A stretch of DNA of 64,000 bases from Bacillota bacterium (GTDB taxonomy: Bacteria > Bacillota > Clostridia > Oscillospirales > Ruminococcaceae), in contig JAEZCT010000039.1 of assembly GCA_023433405.1 (NCBI GenBank), forward strand, positions 21,861 through 85,860, in the 5' to 3' direction. The translations under genes were made by a program, and so were the position numbers. Position 1 is the stretch's first letter. Each line of letters opens with the position of its first letter. Positions 7,570-15,422 of the stretch are shown here, in pieces. The notes beneath the pieces are model-generated. The model was not told where the DNA came from. It ran no database searches and saw only the letters and a list, made by a program, of their open reading frames with translations.

Positions 7570-8127
7570 TTGGTACTGAATGAAAGTGTAAATCAAAGCA
7601 AAAGAGAAAAAGAAAAGAAACCAAAAGGCAGTCAGCTTGTCGTGCTCGCCGCGCTGGCGGGCGCCGCGCTTATACTGGTCGGAGCATTTGTTGTGGTGAC
7701 AATGCTTAATATTCAAAAACCCGGCGCGGGAATGCCCAACCCTATTGTTGAGGTTACTTCCCTGTCGGAGGCGGATGCCCTTACCGGCTTCGCCTCCAGA
7801 GCTCCCCGGTCGCTTCCGTTTACCTTGACAAACACGCACTATGCGGTCATTGCAAACCAAACCCTTCAGGTTACCTACCAATACGGGGAGGATTCCACCC
7901 TGCAGTACCGCATGAGCAGCCAAGATGCGGACGTGAGCGGAGATTACAACAGCTATACGGTCAATGAGGACAAAATTATTAATGACATGAACGTTACCCT
8001 AAAGGGAAACGCTCCGGAGAGCTTTGTAACCGCCGTTTGGCGGGACGGCACATACAGCTACTCCATCACCGCCGACGAGCCGCGAGGTACCGAAGCCTTC
8101 GCATCAATCATCGGCAGCATCGCCTAA
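7570..8127 (+). CDS. Membrane-anchored hypothetical protein with extracytoplasmic domain
   Basis: This 185-residue protein has a basic N-terminus (SKREKEKKPKGS), one transmembrane helix at about 24-48 (LVVLAALAGAALILVGAFVV) and an extracytoplasmic part of about 130 residues. The latter resembles DUF4367-like beta domains found behind membrane anchors (LQVTYQYGEDSTLQYRMSS...). I chose TTG at 7570 because AAGGAGG ends 12 bases upstream; the GTG at 7540 precedes that SD. Twenty bases separate it from the next small membrane protein, so the two probably form an operon. Function unknown. Confidence 0.7.
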   Translation: MVLNESVNQSKREKEKKPKGSQLVVLAALAGAALILVGAFVVVTMLNIQKPGAGMPNPIVEVTSLSEADALTGFASRAPRSLPFTLTNTHYAVIANQTLQVTYQYGEDSTLQYRMSSQDADVSGDYNSYTVNEDKIINDMNVTLKGNAPESFVTAVWRDGTYSYSITADEPRGTEAFASIIGSIA

Positions 8128-8147
8128 AGAAGATTGGAGGACGCACC

Positions 8148-8570
8148 ATGCGGGACTTTCTTGTCATCACCCTCGTCGGCTTTGCTGTGGCCGTTTTGGG
8201 CTTCGTTCTGTTAAGGGTCGAGCGTCGCAGGTTTGAAGACGCCATTACAACCACGGCTCGTGTCGTCAAATATTATGACTACATAAATACGGACAGTGAT
8301 ATGGGGATTCGTACCACGATGTACACCATGGCGGTGGAATACATGGATTATCACGGTAATCTTATTCATGCGTTGGAGCAATCCGGTTCGCAGCGTCAGC
8401 GTTACCCCGTCGGGACAGAGATCAGCGTCACCTACAGCCGGAATAAGACGAATTTCTTCGTGGAGACCGGCAGCAAAACGCGTTATTACATCTTCTATGG
8501 TATGATTGTCGTAGGCTTATTCATGATGTTCGGCATGGGCTGGGTTCTGTATCAGAATATGCAATTGTAG
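8148..8570 (+). CDS. DUF3592-like membrane protein
   Basis: This 140-residue protein has helices at about 4-22 and 113-135 flanking a beta domain of about 80 residues (TARVVKYYDY ... YPVGTEISVTYSRNK). That layout and the VG.EI.V.Y motif are typical of DUF3592 proteins, whose function is unknown. ATG at 8148 follows TTGGAGG by nine bases. Second gene of a two-gene unit ended by a hairpin at 8706. Confidence 0.75.
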   Translation: MRDFLVITLVGFAVAVLGFVLLRVERRRFEDAITTTARVVKYYDYINTDSDMGIRTTMYTMAVEYMDYHGNLIHALEQSGSQRQRYPVGTEISVTYSRNKTNFFVETGSKTRYYIFYGMIVVGLFMMFGMGWVLYQNMQL

Positions 8571-8584
8571 TTCATAGTTAAGTG

Positions 8585-8690
8585 TAATACTATTCTCCGA
8601 TAAAAGTGTTGATAAAAATCCGCGTCAAAATCCATAAATTAAAGATTTTGACTTGATTTTTATACACTTTTTAATCGGATAATAGTATAA
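8585..8690 (-). repeat. Palindromic intergenic repeat, copy 2 (type B)
   Basis: Reverse orientation, with ends TAATACTATTCTCCG / CGGATAATAGTATAA. It lies 15 bases after the DUF3592-like gene and before its terminator. Confidence 0.9.
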
Positions 8691-8705
8691 AATGCAGTAT
8701 AAATT

Positions 8706-8745
8706 GGCGCCGTCCGCCTGCACCCGCAGGCAGGCGGCGCCTTTC
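8706..8745 (+). terminator. Intrinsic terminator
   Basis: GGCGCCG (8706-8712) pairs with CGGCGCC (8735-8741), with CCTGC/GCAGG inside, followed by TTTC. It closes the two-gene membrane protein unit. Confidence 0.6.
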
Positions 8746-8785
8746 AAATCGGTTATCAGTATTACATAAACAAAAACAAATGTGA

Positions 8786-8813
8786 TTGAATTATTATGTG
8801 TATGTGCTACAAT
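8786..8813 (+). promoter_or_regulatory. Probable promoter of the symporter-glucosidase operon
   Basis: TTGAAT (8786-8791), a 16-base spacer and TACAAT (8808-8813) lie about 90 bases before the symporter start. I did not find a convincing catabolite-control (cre) site. Confidence 0.5.
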
Positions 8814-8904
8814 GATTGATAGCTGTTCCTTTTAGTCACTGCCATGACAGGCAAGAAAGCAAAAGTCCATATCGACGCAAACTATGACGGGAGGAAAACA
8901 CGAA

Positions 8905-10251
8905 ATGGCCAACCACAGCTTTGAAACCACTCGCATTGAGCGCCTTTCCTATGGGGGATTCTTTTTGGGGCAGAATATCATGTATGCCCTGCAGTTTCAG
9001 TTTTTATCCTACTTTCTCACCGAGAATGTGGGGCTTTCCCTTGCGTCTACCACGCTGATGCTGCTGATCTCCCGCACCTGGGATATCATTAACGACCCGC
9101 TTATGGGGGCTATTGTGGATAAAACAAACTTTAAGCGCGGAAAATACCTACCATGGCTGCGGTTTGTCACCTACACCATCCCGCTGTTTATGGTTTTTGT
9201 GTTCTTTAACCTTGATACCGTTATGACCGCCACTTACGGCCTTAAGCTAAGTTTTGCGTATGTAACCTATATTCTTTGGGGTATGCTGTACACCTGCTCG
9301 GATTCGCCGCTGTTTTCTTTGGGAACCGTCATGTCCTCCCAGATGTCCGAGCGCGACCGCCTGATGTCCTACGGGCGGTTTGCCGCGGCACTTGCGGCAA
9401 TTACCACCGCCGTTTTTATGAGCCTGAAATCCCATACGGGCTGGACATGGGCAATCGCCATTTACATGCTGTTCTCCTTCCTTGTAATGTTCCCGCTGCA
9501 ATTCACCGCCAAGGAACGGGTGCGGTATCAACGCAGCGAAAACATCTCGCTGCTAAAAATTTTCAGATATCTGCTTCGCAATAAATACCTCATGATCTAT
9601 TACGCCGGGTTTCTGGCTATCAGCGCGGTAAACACCCTGCAACCCATCGCGCCCTATTTTTGCAACTCAAACCTTGGCAATGAAGGGATGCTTACCATCG
9701 TTATGGGTCTTAGCGTGCTGCCGGTACTGGTGGCAGCACCCATGCTGCCTATGCTAATCGGGCGCTATGGCAAGAAAAAACTTACTGTCGCAACCTGCGC
9801 CGCCGCCACTATTTTAAGCGCCGCCCAGTATTTTATAGGGTACGCAAACTTTCCGCTGTTTCTTGCCCTTACCGCCCTGCGCGTGCTGTGTATGCAGTTC
9901 CCGCTTTTAATCTATGGGATGTTTACCGCCGACTGCATTGAGTACGGTGCGTACATTAACGGAGAACGCACCGAGGCCATCTCCTTCTCGGTGCAGACCA
10001 TGATGACAAAGCTTGGCGGCACCATCTGCAATACCATCTGCCTTTCGCTGCTTGCCTTTTTTGGCTACAAGCAGCAAAGCGCGGCGCAAAGCCCCCAAAC
10101 CCTGGACGGCATCTGGAAGATTCTAACCCTGGTGCCGATTGCGGGGTTTGCGATAATGCTGATTATCATGCTGTTCTTTTACAAGCTATCGGAGGATGAG
10201 GTCATGCGCATAATGCGTGTGAATCAGGGAAAGGAAAGCGTTAAGGCATAG
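8905..10251 (+). CDS. GPH-family glycoside:cation symporter (MFS)
   Basis: This 448-residue inner-membrane transporter of the glycoside-pentoside-hexuronide group should have twelve helices. The N-terminal RLSYGGFFLGQNIMYALQF and DIINDPLMGAIVDKT between the first helices are family hallmarks. A second hallmark, DCIEYGAYINGERTEA, is in the C-terminal half. It should carry a disaccharide or oligosaccharide with a cation. ATG at 8905 is placed by GGGAGG ten bases upstream. An alpha-glucosidase follows 37 bases later, so the substrate is probably an alpha-glucoside such as isomaltose. Confidence 0.88.
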   Translation: MANHSFETTRIERLSYGGFFLGQNIMYALQFQFLSYFLTENVGLSLASTTLMLLISRTWDIINDPLMGAIVDKTNFKRGKYLPWLRFVTYTIPLFMVFVFFNLDTVMTATYGLKLSFAYVTYILWGMLYTCSDSPLFSLGTVMSSQMSERDRLMSYGRFAAALAAITTAVFMSLKSHTGWTWAIAIYMLFSFLVMFPLQFTAKERVRYQRSENISLLKIFRYLLRNKYLMIYYAGFLAISAVNTLQPIAPYFCNSNLGNEGMLTIVMGLSVLPVLVAAPMLPMLIGRYGKKKLTVATCAAATILSAAQYFIGYANFPLFLALTALRVLCMQFPLLIYGMFTADCIEYGAYINGERTEAISFSVQTMMTKLGGTICNTICLSLLAFFGYKQQSAAQSPQTLDGIWKILTLVPIAGFAIMLIIMLFFYKLSEDEVMRIMRVNQGKESVKA

Positions 10252-10288
10252 CTTAAATTGCATTTATTATTAAGGAGGCGAAACCGCC

Positions 10289-12190
10289 GTGACAAAACCG
10301 ATTACACCAAGCAGCACCCTTGGGGAGGCGCTGAAAACCCCTGTAGGCCACGACATGGCACACCTTGCGCTGACACAGGCTGGCATCCGCCTTGGGTGGC
10401 TCAAAAATCCAATTGTTAAGGCCATTAAGCTCAAAAGCCTGCCTAAGCTGTCCCGCGGCGCCGTGGATCAGGCGTTTGTGGAGCTTTTGGTTTCTATGCT
10501 AAACGGCGCAGCCGAACCACCCACCCCATTTGAGGGGGAAATACGCCGCGCGTGGTGGAAGGAGGCGGTGGTATATCAGATATACCCCCGCAGCTTTGCC
10601 GATTCAAACAGCGACGGCATCGGAGACCTTGCCGGCATTACCGCGCGGCTGGATTACCTGCAAAGGCTTGGGGTGAATGTGCTGTGGCTCTCACCGGTGT
10701 ACGATTCCCCAAACGACGACAACGGCTATGATATCCGCGATTACCGCAAGATTATGAAGGAGTTTGGCACCATGCAGGATTTTGATGATCTGCTGGAGCA
10801 GGCGCATACCCGTGGCATGAAGCTGATTATGGATCTTGTCATCAACCACACCTCGGATGAACACCGTTGGTTTGAGGAGGCTGTCAGACAGCCCGATTCA
10901 CCCTACCGGGATTACTATATCTTCCGCCCCGGGGAAGAGAACACCCCGCCCAATAACTGGACGTCCCTCTTTAGCGGCCCCGCCTGGAACTACTACCCTC
11001 AGGTTAAGGCGTGGGCGCTGCACCTCTTTTCCAAAAAGCAAATGGACCTTAACTGGGAAAACCCCGCATTGCGCCAAAGCCTTTACGAGATGATTAACTG
11101 GTGGCTCGCAAAAGGCATCGACGGCTTTCGGCTGGATGTTATCAGCTTTATTTCAAAAAACCCCGGACTGCCCGACGGCAGCGACCTGCTTGGAAAGCTT
11201 GCGGGCTTTCGCGGCGTAGAGCACTACTTTCACGGCCCGCGCCTGCATGAATACCTGCGGGAGCTAAACGAGAACACCTTTGCGCGCTATGATGTGATGA
11301 CGGTGGGCGAAACCCCGGTGATGGGCATGGAGATGGCGAAGCTTTTAACCGACGAGCGGCGTCGGGAGCTGGATACGATTTTTAATTTTGACCATCTGGA
11401 AAACCCGGGAAAGGCTCGGTTTGACGATTACCGCTATGACCTGCGATACCTCAAAAAGCAATGGACCGACTGGCAGCTTCATTATGGCAAGGCCTGCTGG
11501 CCCACGCTGTTTTTTGAGAACCACGACAACCCGCGCATGGTGTCTAAGGTAAACCCCGACCCGCTTTTTCGCGTACCCATAGCAAAGCTGTTGGCTGTGC
11601 TGCAATGCACTCTTAGGGGAACACCGTTTCTCTATCAGGGGCAGGAGCTTGGCATGGTTAACGCGCGGTTTGCCTCCATAGACGAGGTACGGGATGTGGA
11701 GAGCATAAACCTTTACCGTGAGCTGCTTGCAAAAGGAAAAACCCCCGCTCAGGCGCTCGAGGTGATTAACGCAGGAACCCGTGACCATGCGCGCACCCCC
11801 ATGCAGTGGGATAACTCGCAATACGGCGGCTTCTCGGATACCCAGCCATGGTTAAAGGTCAACGACAATACAAATGAGATTAACACCCGGTCGCAGGAGA
11901 AGGACCCCGACTCGCCCCTTTGCTTCTTTCGGCAGGCAATCGCCCTGCGTACCCGAAATCCCGCGCTGATATACGGCGACTTTTTGCCCGCTAAAGCCGG
12001 TGACAGCCTGTTTTGCTATTATAGGCAGCACAAGGATGCCCGCTTCTATATCGAAATCAACCTGACCGAAGGCACACAGCCCCGGCGTCATTCGGTTAAG
12101 GGCCTTACCCCCGTGCTATCCTCCTATGGGGAGCCCGCCGCGCAGCTGCGCCCCTATGAGGCCGTTGTGTACCGGTGTTCGCAGGAATAG
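10289..12190 (+). CDS. GH13 alpha-glucosidase, oligo-1,6-glucosidase-like, with N-terminal helical extension
   Basis: This 633-residue cytosolic glucosidase has a GH13 barrel from about 88, with QIYPRSF, DLVINHTSDEH, GFRLDV (nucleophile D283), VGETP (acid/base E341) and ENHDNPR (H412, D413). Val after the nucleophile is the residue linked to alpha-1,6 preference in isomaltase-type enzymes. Residues 1-87 are an extra, probably helical segment (TLGEALKTPVGHDMAH...) absent from MalL. GTG start at 10289 with AAGGAGG upstream. It sits in an operon with a GPH symporter and is ended by a strong hairpin at 12237. It probably hydrolyses the sugar that the symporter imports; a trehalose-phosphate hydrolase role is less likely. 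Confidence 0.9.
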   Translation: MTKPITPSSTLGEALKTPVGHDMAHLALTQAGIRLGWLKNPIVKAIKLKSLPKLSRGAVDQAFVELLVSMLNGAAEPPTPFEGEIRRAWWKEAVVYQIYPRSFADSNSDGIGDLAGITARLDYLQRLGVNVLWLSPVYDSPNDDNGYDIRDYRKIMKEFGTMQDFDDLLEQAHTRGMKLIMDLVINHTSDEHRWFEEAVRQPDSPYRDYYIFRPGEENTPPNNWTSLFSGPAWNYYPQVKAWALHLFSKKQMDLNWENPALRQSLYEMINWWLAKGIDGFRLDVISFISKNPGLPDGSDLLGKLAGFRGVEHYFHGPRLHEYLRELNENTFARYDVMTVGETPVMGMEMAKLLTDERRRELDTIFNFDHLENPGKARFDDYRYDLRYLKKQWTDWQLHYGKACWPTLFFENHDNPRMVSKVNPDPLFRVPIAKLLAVLQCTLRGTPFLYQGQELGMVNARFASIDEVRDVESINLYRELLAKGKTPAQALEVINAGTRDHARTPMQWDNSQYGGFSDTQPWLKVNDNTNEINTRSQEKDPDSPLCFFRQAIALRTRNPALIYGDFLPAKAGDSLFCYYRQHKDARFYIEINLTEGTQPRRHSVKGLTPVLSSYGEPAAQLRPYEAVVYRCSQE

Positions 12191-12195
12191 CCTTT

Positions 12196-12235
12196 CACTT
12201 GATTTTTATACCATTTGAAATCGGATATTCGTATA
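12196..12235 (-). repeat. Half copy of the palindromic repeat (type A end)
   Basis: TCACTTGATTTTTATAC... through ATCGGATATTCGTAT matches one arm of the element with a few differences; the other arm is missing. It lies directly after the glucosidase stop. Confidence 0.65.
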
Positions 12236-12236
12236 A

Positions 12237-12281
12237 CGCCAAAAGGCGCGCGAAGATTTTACTTCGCGCGCCTTTTGGCGG
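12237..12281 (+). terminator. Strong, possibly bidirectional terminator
   Basis: A perfect 19-bp stem CGCCAAAAGGCGCGCGAAG / CTTCGCGCGCCTTTTGGCG with a six-base loop. It separates the glucosidase operon from the convergent gene at 12349. Confidence 0.75.
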
Positions 12282-12348
12282 AAAAAAAGGTATCAAACAT
12301 CTCTGTTTGCAGAAGTAATCGATGACGGTGAAACCGCCCATGCTCCTT

Positions 12349-12669
12349 TTATTCTTTATTTGGGCAGGAGACAATGGGCAGTATCGGCTGTGTCATACCA
12401 CTTTGCGTGATGCGCTCCATGTGGTGCCTTATCTGGTCGCTGTTATCTATTAGTCGGCCGTAGCCGTAGACAAACCAAGAGGATATCCAGGATATTATCG
12501 AGCCCCCAACCATTACGCCAAGACCCGAAAGCGTCATTGCATCACCGCCGTACCAGCTCTGTGCTCCGTTGTAGACCAAAACCAAGCCGAGCACGACGCT
12601 AGCGGTAATGCCCAGCCAAGCGATAAGCTTTGCAAGCCCCATAATTTTTGTTCCTATGGAAGTGAACAC
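12349..12669 (-). CDS. Small two-helix membrane protein of unknown function
   Basis: This 106-residue protein has hydrophobic segments at about 13-33 and 46-68 and a polar tail (NSDQIRHHMERITQ). Similar short proteins with GTKIM..AK.IAWLGI near the start are common in Clostridia, without known role. GTG at 12669 is preceded by a GGGGGGA run about seven bases upstream. Monocistronic as far as can be seen. Confidence 0.6.
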   Translation of the reverse strand: MFTSIGTKIMGLAKLIAWLGITASVVLGLVLVYNGAQSWYGGDAMTLSGLGVMVGGSIISWISSWFVYGYGRLIDNSDQIRHHMERITQSGMTQPILPIVSCPNKE

Positions 12670-12715
12670 AACTATCCCCCCGTTTCCCCAAAGGCCTCAT
12701 ACCATTCTCGTTTAA

Positions 12716-12746
12716 AAAAGCTTTCTAAATTATGTAATGAAAGCTT
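12716..12746 (-). terminator. Hairpin with T-run on the minus strand
   Basis: AAGCTTTC / GAAAGCTT (8 bp, 13-base loop), followed on the minus strand by CTTTTTTAAAC. It lies upstream of the small membrane protein gene, so it is either the far terminator of the two-component operon or an attenuator. Confidence 0.45.
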
Positions 12747-12827
12747 CAAGCAAACCATGCGGCAACAATGCTCCACGCTGTCGCGCTATTTTGCACCCGA
12801 GGGTTTTTTAAACGGGAATCTGTCTCT

Positions 12828-12933
12828 TTATACTAATATCCGATTTAAAAGAGTATAAAAATCAAGTGAAAAGCTTTAATTTATGGGTTTTCACGCGGAT
12901 TTTTATCGACTCTTTTTGAGGGGATTAGTATTA
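12828..12933 (+). repeat. Palindromic intergenic repeat, copy 3 (type A)
   Basis: Nearly identical to copies 1 and 6 (TTATACTAATATCCG ... GGGGATTAGTATTA). It lies between the histidine kinase 3' end and the small membrane protein. Confidence 0.9.
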
Positions 12934-13036
12934 CGAACGCTGTATTAACAGCATAGCGCATTTTTTTGCGGTTGTAAATTGTGACACCTGTGTGCGCCCC
13001 CCTTGTCACACATAGAAAATATTGAGCATTTTTTGT

Positions 13037-13068
13037 GCAAAATAACAAGCCGCCGCGCAGCGCTTGTT
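13037..13068 (-). terminator. Intrinsic terminator of the two-component operon
   Basis: AACAAGC (13044-13050) pairs with GCTTGTT (13062-13068), and on the minus strand TATTTTG follows. It lies 22 bases after the kinase stop. Confidence 0.6.
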
Positions 13069-13089
13069 TTGTCTCATTATGCCCGCAAG

Positions 13090-14346
13090 TTAGCCTGCGT
13101 TTAGGGGAAGTGTCAGCGTAAAGGTAGAGCCTCCGCCCGGCGTATCGGCAAGGGACAGCGTTCCGCCGTGAAGGCTTGCAAGCTCATTGGCAACCGAAAG
13201 CCCAAGCCCGAAATGGGCCTTATCCGTGCGGCTTTTGTCCAGCCTGTAAAATCGCTCGAATACTCTTTTTTTGTCCTCATCCGGCACCCCCGGGCCATGG
13301 TCCACCACCGAAAAGCGCACCGAGCGGCTGCCATGGGCTTGTGTTATCAGCTCAATGGCGGTGCCCGCAGGGGCGTAATCCATAGCATTGCTCAATAGTA
13401 TGACCAGCAGCTGCACCAGCCGTTCCCGGTCGGCCGCAATGACAGGCAGGGCCTCTTCCGGCAGCACAAGCATGAGCTCATGCCCCTTTTGTGCGGCTAA
13501 CAGACGCTGCTGCTCATAAACCTCAATGCACAGCGTGTCCAGCTCCACCGGCTGCGTAAGCAGGCTCCACGCCTTTGCGTCCGAGCCCGCCAGCATAAAC
13601 AGGTCGTTAACAAGCCGGGTAAGACGGGCGGTCTCGCGCTCGGCGGCCTCCAAAAAGCGCGCCCCCTGGTGCGGATCCTTTTTTGCCGCATAAAGGCTTG
13701 CGCTTATTACGGCAAGGGGACCCCGCAGCTCATGACTTGCCGCCGCTACAAAGTCGCTTTGCTGACGAATGGCCTCCGCCGTAGGGCGGATGGCTCGTCC
13801 CGCCAAAATCCAGTTAACCAGCCAAAGCCCCAGCAGCCCGGCGGCGAACAGTCCCCCATATAGTGTCACCAGCTGCCAGCGTTGGGCATTCACCCCCGCA
13901 AGCTCTAGGATCAATATCAGGTTAAACCATCCGATCGATTTTGGGATGCGAGCGACAAATACCCGGTATTTCTCCCCCGCCTCCCCCGTCATCTCAAAGT
14001 CAATCTGCCGGATATGCAAAGAGGAGGACGGCGCGCCGGAAAGTCCAACCCCCATTTTCTCCGCTGTCTCCTTTGCCTGTGCAATCAGGCTTCCCCGGGG
14101 AGTGCGGGGAGTCCATGCGCCCATAAAATGCAGCGGGACGGACATCTCCTCAATATGTATAATGCCATGCAGCTGGGTTTCAAGCTCCGCCAGCCACAGG
14201 TCGCGGACTGCGTTTTCGTATTGCAGCCGTTCGGCAATCGTATCCAGGCTGCTTTGGTACATCGCATTGTTGGCGGTAAGAAGCTGTTCGTTTGCCAGCA
14301 CGTAGGTGGCGGCAAGCAGCAGCCCCAAAACAGTACCGGTGAGCAC
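13090..14346 (-). CDS. Sensor histidine kinase
   Basis: This membrane histidine kinase has 418 residues from GTG 14346. A first helix at about 1-18, an extracytoplasmic sensor region of about 20-155 and a second helix (about 160-180) are followed by the HisKA box ASHELRGPL with H205. The ATPase motifs are LLSNAMDY (N box), DHGPGVPD (G1) and FGLGLSVA (G2). No HAMP domain is evident. It phosphorylates the response regulator encoded just upstream. The frame stays open past 14346 through a basic KLRRR segment to an ATT at 14388, which is correctly spaced from AGGAGAGGG. The true start may be that ATT. Confidence 0.9.
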   Translation of the reverse strand: MLTGTVLGLLLAATYVLANEQLLTANNAMYQSSLDTIAERLQYENAVRDLWLAELETQLHGIIHIEEMSVPLHFMGAWTPRTPRGSLIAQAKETAEKMGVGLSGAPSSSLHIRQIDFEMTGEAGEKYRVFVARIPKSIGWFNLILILELAGVNAQRWQLVTLYGGLFAAGLLGLWLVNWILAGRAIRPTAEAIRQQSDFVAAASHELRGPLAVISASLYAAKKDPHQGARFLEAAERETARLTRLVNDLFMLAGSDAKAWSLLTQPVELDTLCIEVYEQQRLLAAQKGHELMLVLPEEALPVIAADRERLVQLLVILLSNAMDYAPAGTAIELITQAHGSRSVRFSVVDHGPGVPDEDKKRVFERFYRLDKSRTDKAHFGLGLSVANELASLHGGTLSLADTPGGGSTFTLTLPLNAG

Positions 14347-14419
14347 CGTAAAGATAACCGTTAAACGTCTGCGCAGTTTAGAAATAATTGCGACCCTCTC
14401 CTTTGCATAAATCGCGGCC

Positions 14420-15118
14420 TCATAACCGTGCTAGCGCAGCACCTTGCCGCTCCTCCATTCGGTAGCCGATGCCGCGCACGGTGACTATGCTAGCCCCGCC
14501 GCCCACGGTCTTGATTCGCCGCCGCACAAAGTGAATATAGCTGTCGAGAATCGCTTCCTCCGCCTCGCAGTCCGGTCCCCACACCTTGCCAAACAGTGTG
14601 GACCGGGGTATTGTTTGCCCGCCGCCCGCCATTAGCGCATACAACAGCTCGCTTTCCTTTTTAGACAAGGTGCAGCTTGCTTTTGGACCGGTCAGACGCA
14701 GCTCGCGGGTATCGAGCACCAGCGCGCCGTACCGTTTTTCGCCGCCCGTTTCAGGCACAGCCGGTCTGCGCGCAAGGGCTCGCACCCGGGCAAGCAGCTC
14801 GCGCATGTCAAAGGGCTTGGTCAGGTAATCATCCGCGCCCGCATCCAGTCCGTCCACACGGTCGCCGATTCTTCCCATTGCCGTCAGCATCAGCACGGGG
14901 GTGCAAATGCCCTTTGCCCGCGCGCGGTACAAAAGGCTTAGCCCGTCAAGCCCCGGCAGCATCCGGTCGAGCAGACACAGGTCGTAGATGCCCTGGCACA
15001 GGTAATAAAGCCCGTCCTCCCCGTCGCTGCAAACATCCGTTTCATAACCTGCGCTTTTGAGTTCATGGGCCACCGCCCCGCACAGGTCGCGGTCGTCCTC
15101 TATCATCAGGATGCGCAT
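14420..15118 (-). CDS. OmpR-family response regulator
   Basis: This 232-residue regulator has a receiver domain (D51 in LLDRMLPG as phosphorylation site, K101 in TKPF) and a C-terminal winged-helix DNA-binding domain (SYIHFVRRRIK ... TVRGIGYRME). It precedes the histidine kinase and is divergent from the ABC importer cluster at 15423, which it probably controls. Inverted TCTTAAAA / TTTTAAGA sequences at about 15228 and 15270 in the shared promoter region could be its binding site, though this is untested. Confidence 0.92.
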   Translation of the reverse strand: MRILMIEDDRDLCGAVAHELKSAGYETDVCSDGEDGLYYLCQGIYDLCLLDRMLPGLDGLSLLYRARAKGICTPVLMLTAMGRIGDRVDGLDAGADDYLTKPFDMRELLARVRALARRPAVPETGGEKRYGALVLDTRELRLTGPKASCTLSKKESELLYALMAGGGQTIPRSTLFGKVWGPDCEAEEAILDSYIHFVRRRIKTVGGGASIVTVRGIGYRMEERQGAALARL

Positions 15119-15422
15119 ACTTGCCTGCCTCCTTTATCAAAGCCAATCAACGTCACAATACTACTAAACAGTAGTGCCGCCCGAGCTCCCCTTCCCTGCC
15201 CCATTTTTCTTATTATAGCGCAGAAATCTTAAAACAGCCTAAAAAATCTCCTTGCCCCTTCAAGGTTATTTTAAGACTAAGGTGTTATGCTCATAAGCGG
15301 AGCATAAAAATGCGAAACCGCTAAATCTATGCGGCAAACCCCGGACGGCTGCCTGGCTCTGCGGGTTTTTAGCTGCCGGGCGAACTGTGACAATTTGACA
15401 AAAAGAAAAGGAAGGCGAAAAC
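15119..15422. promoter_or_regulatory. Divergent promoter region of the two-component and ABC importer operons
   Basis: About 300 bases without a gene. The minus strand has TATAAT near 15216-15221, about 100 bases from the regulator start. CTTAAAA (about 15229) and TTTTAAG (about 15270) form an inverted repeat with wide spacing. The plus strand carries a TATGCT at about 15287 as a possible -10. No riboswitch motif seen. Confidence 0.35.
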
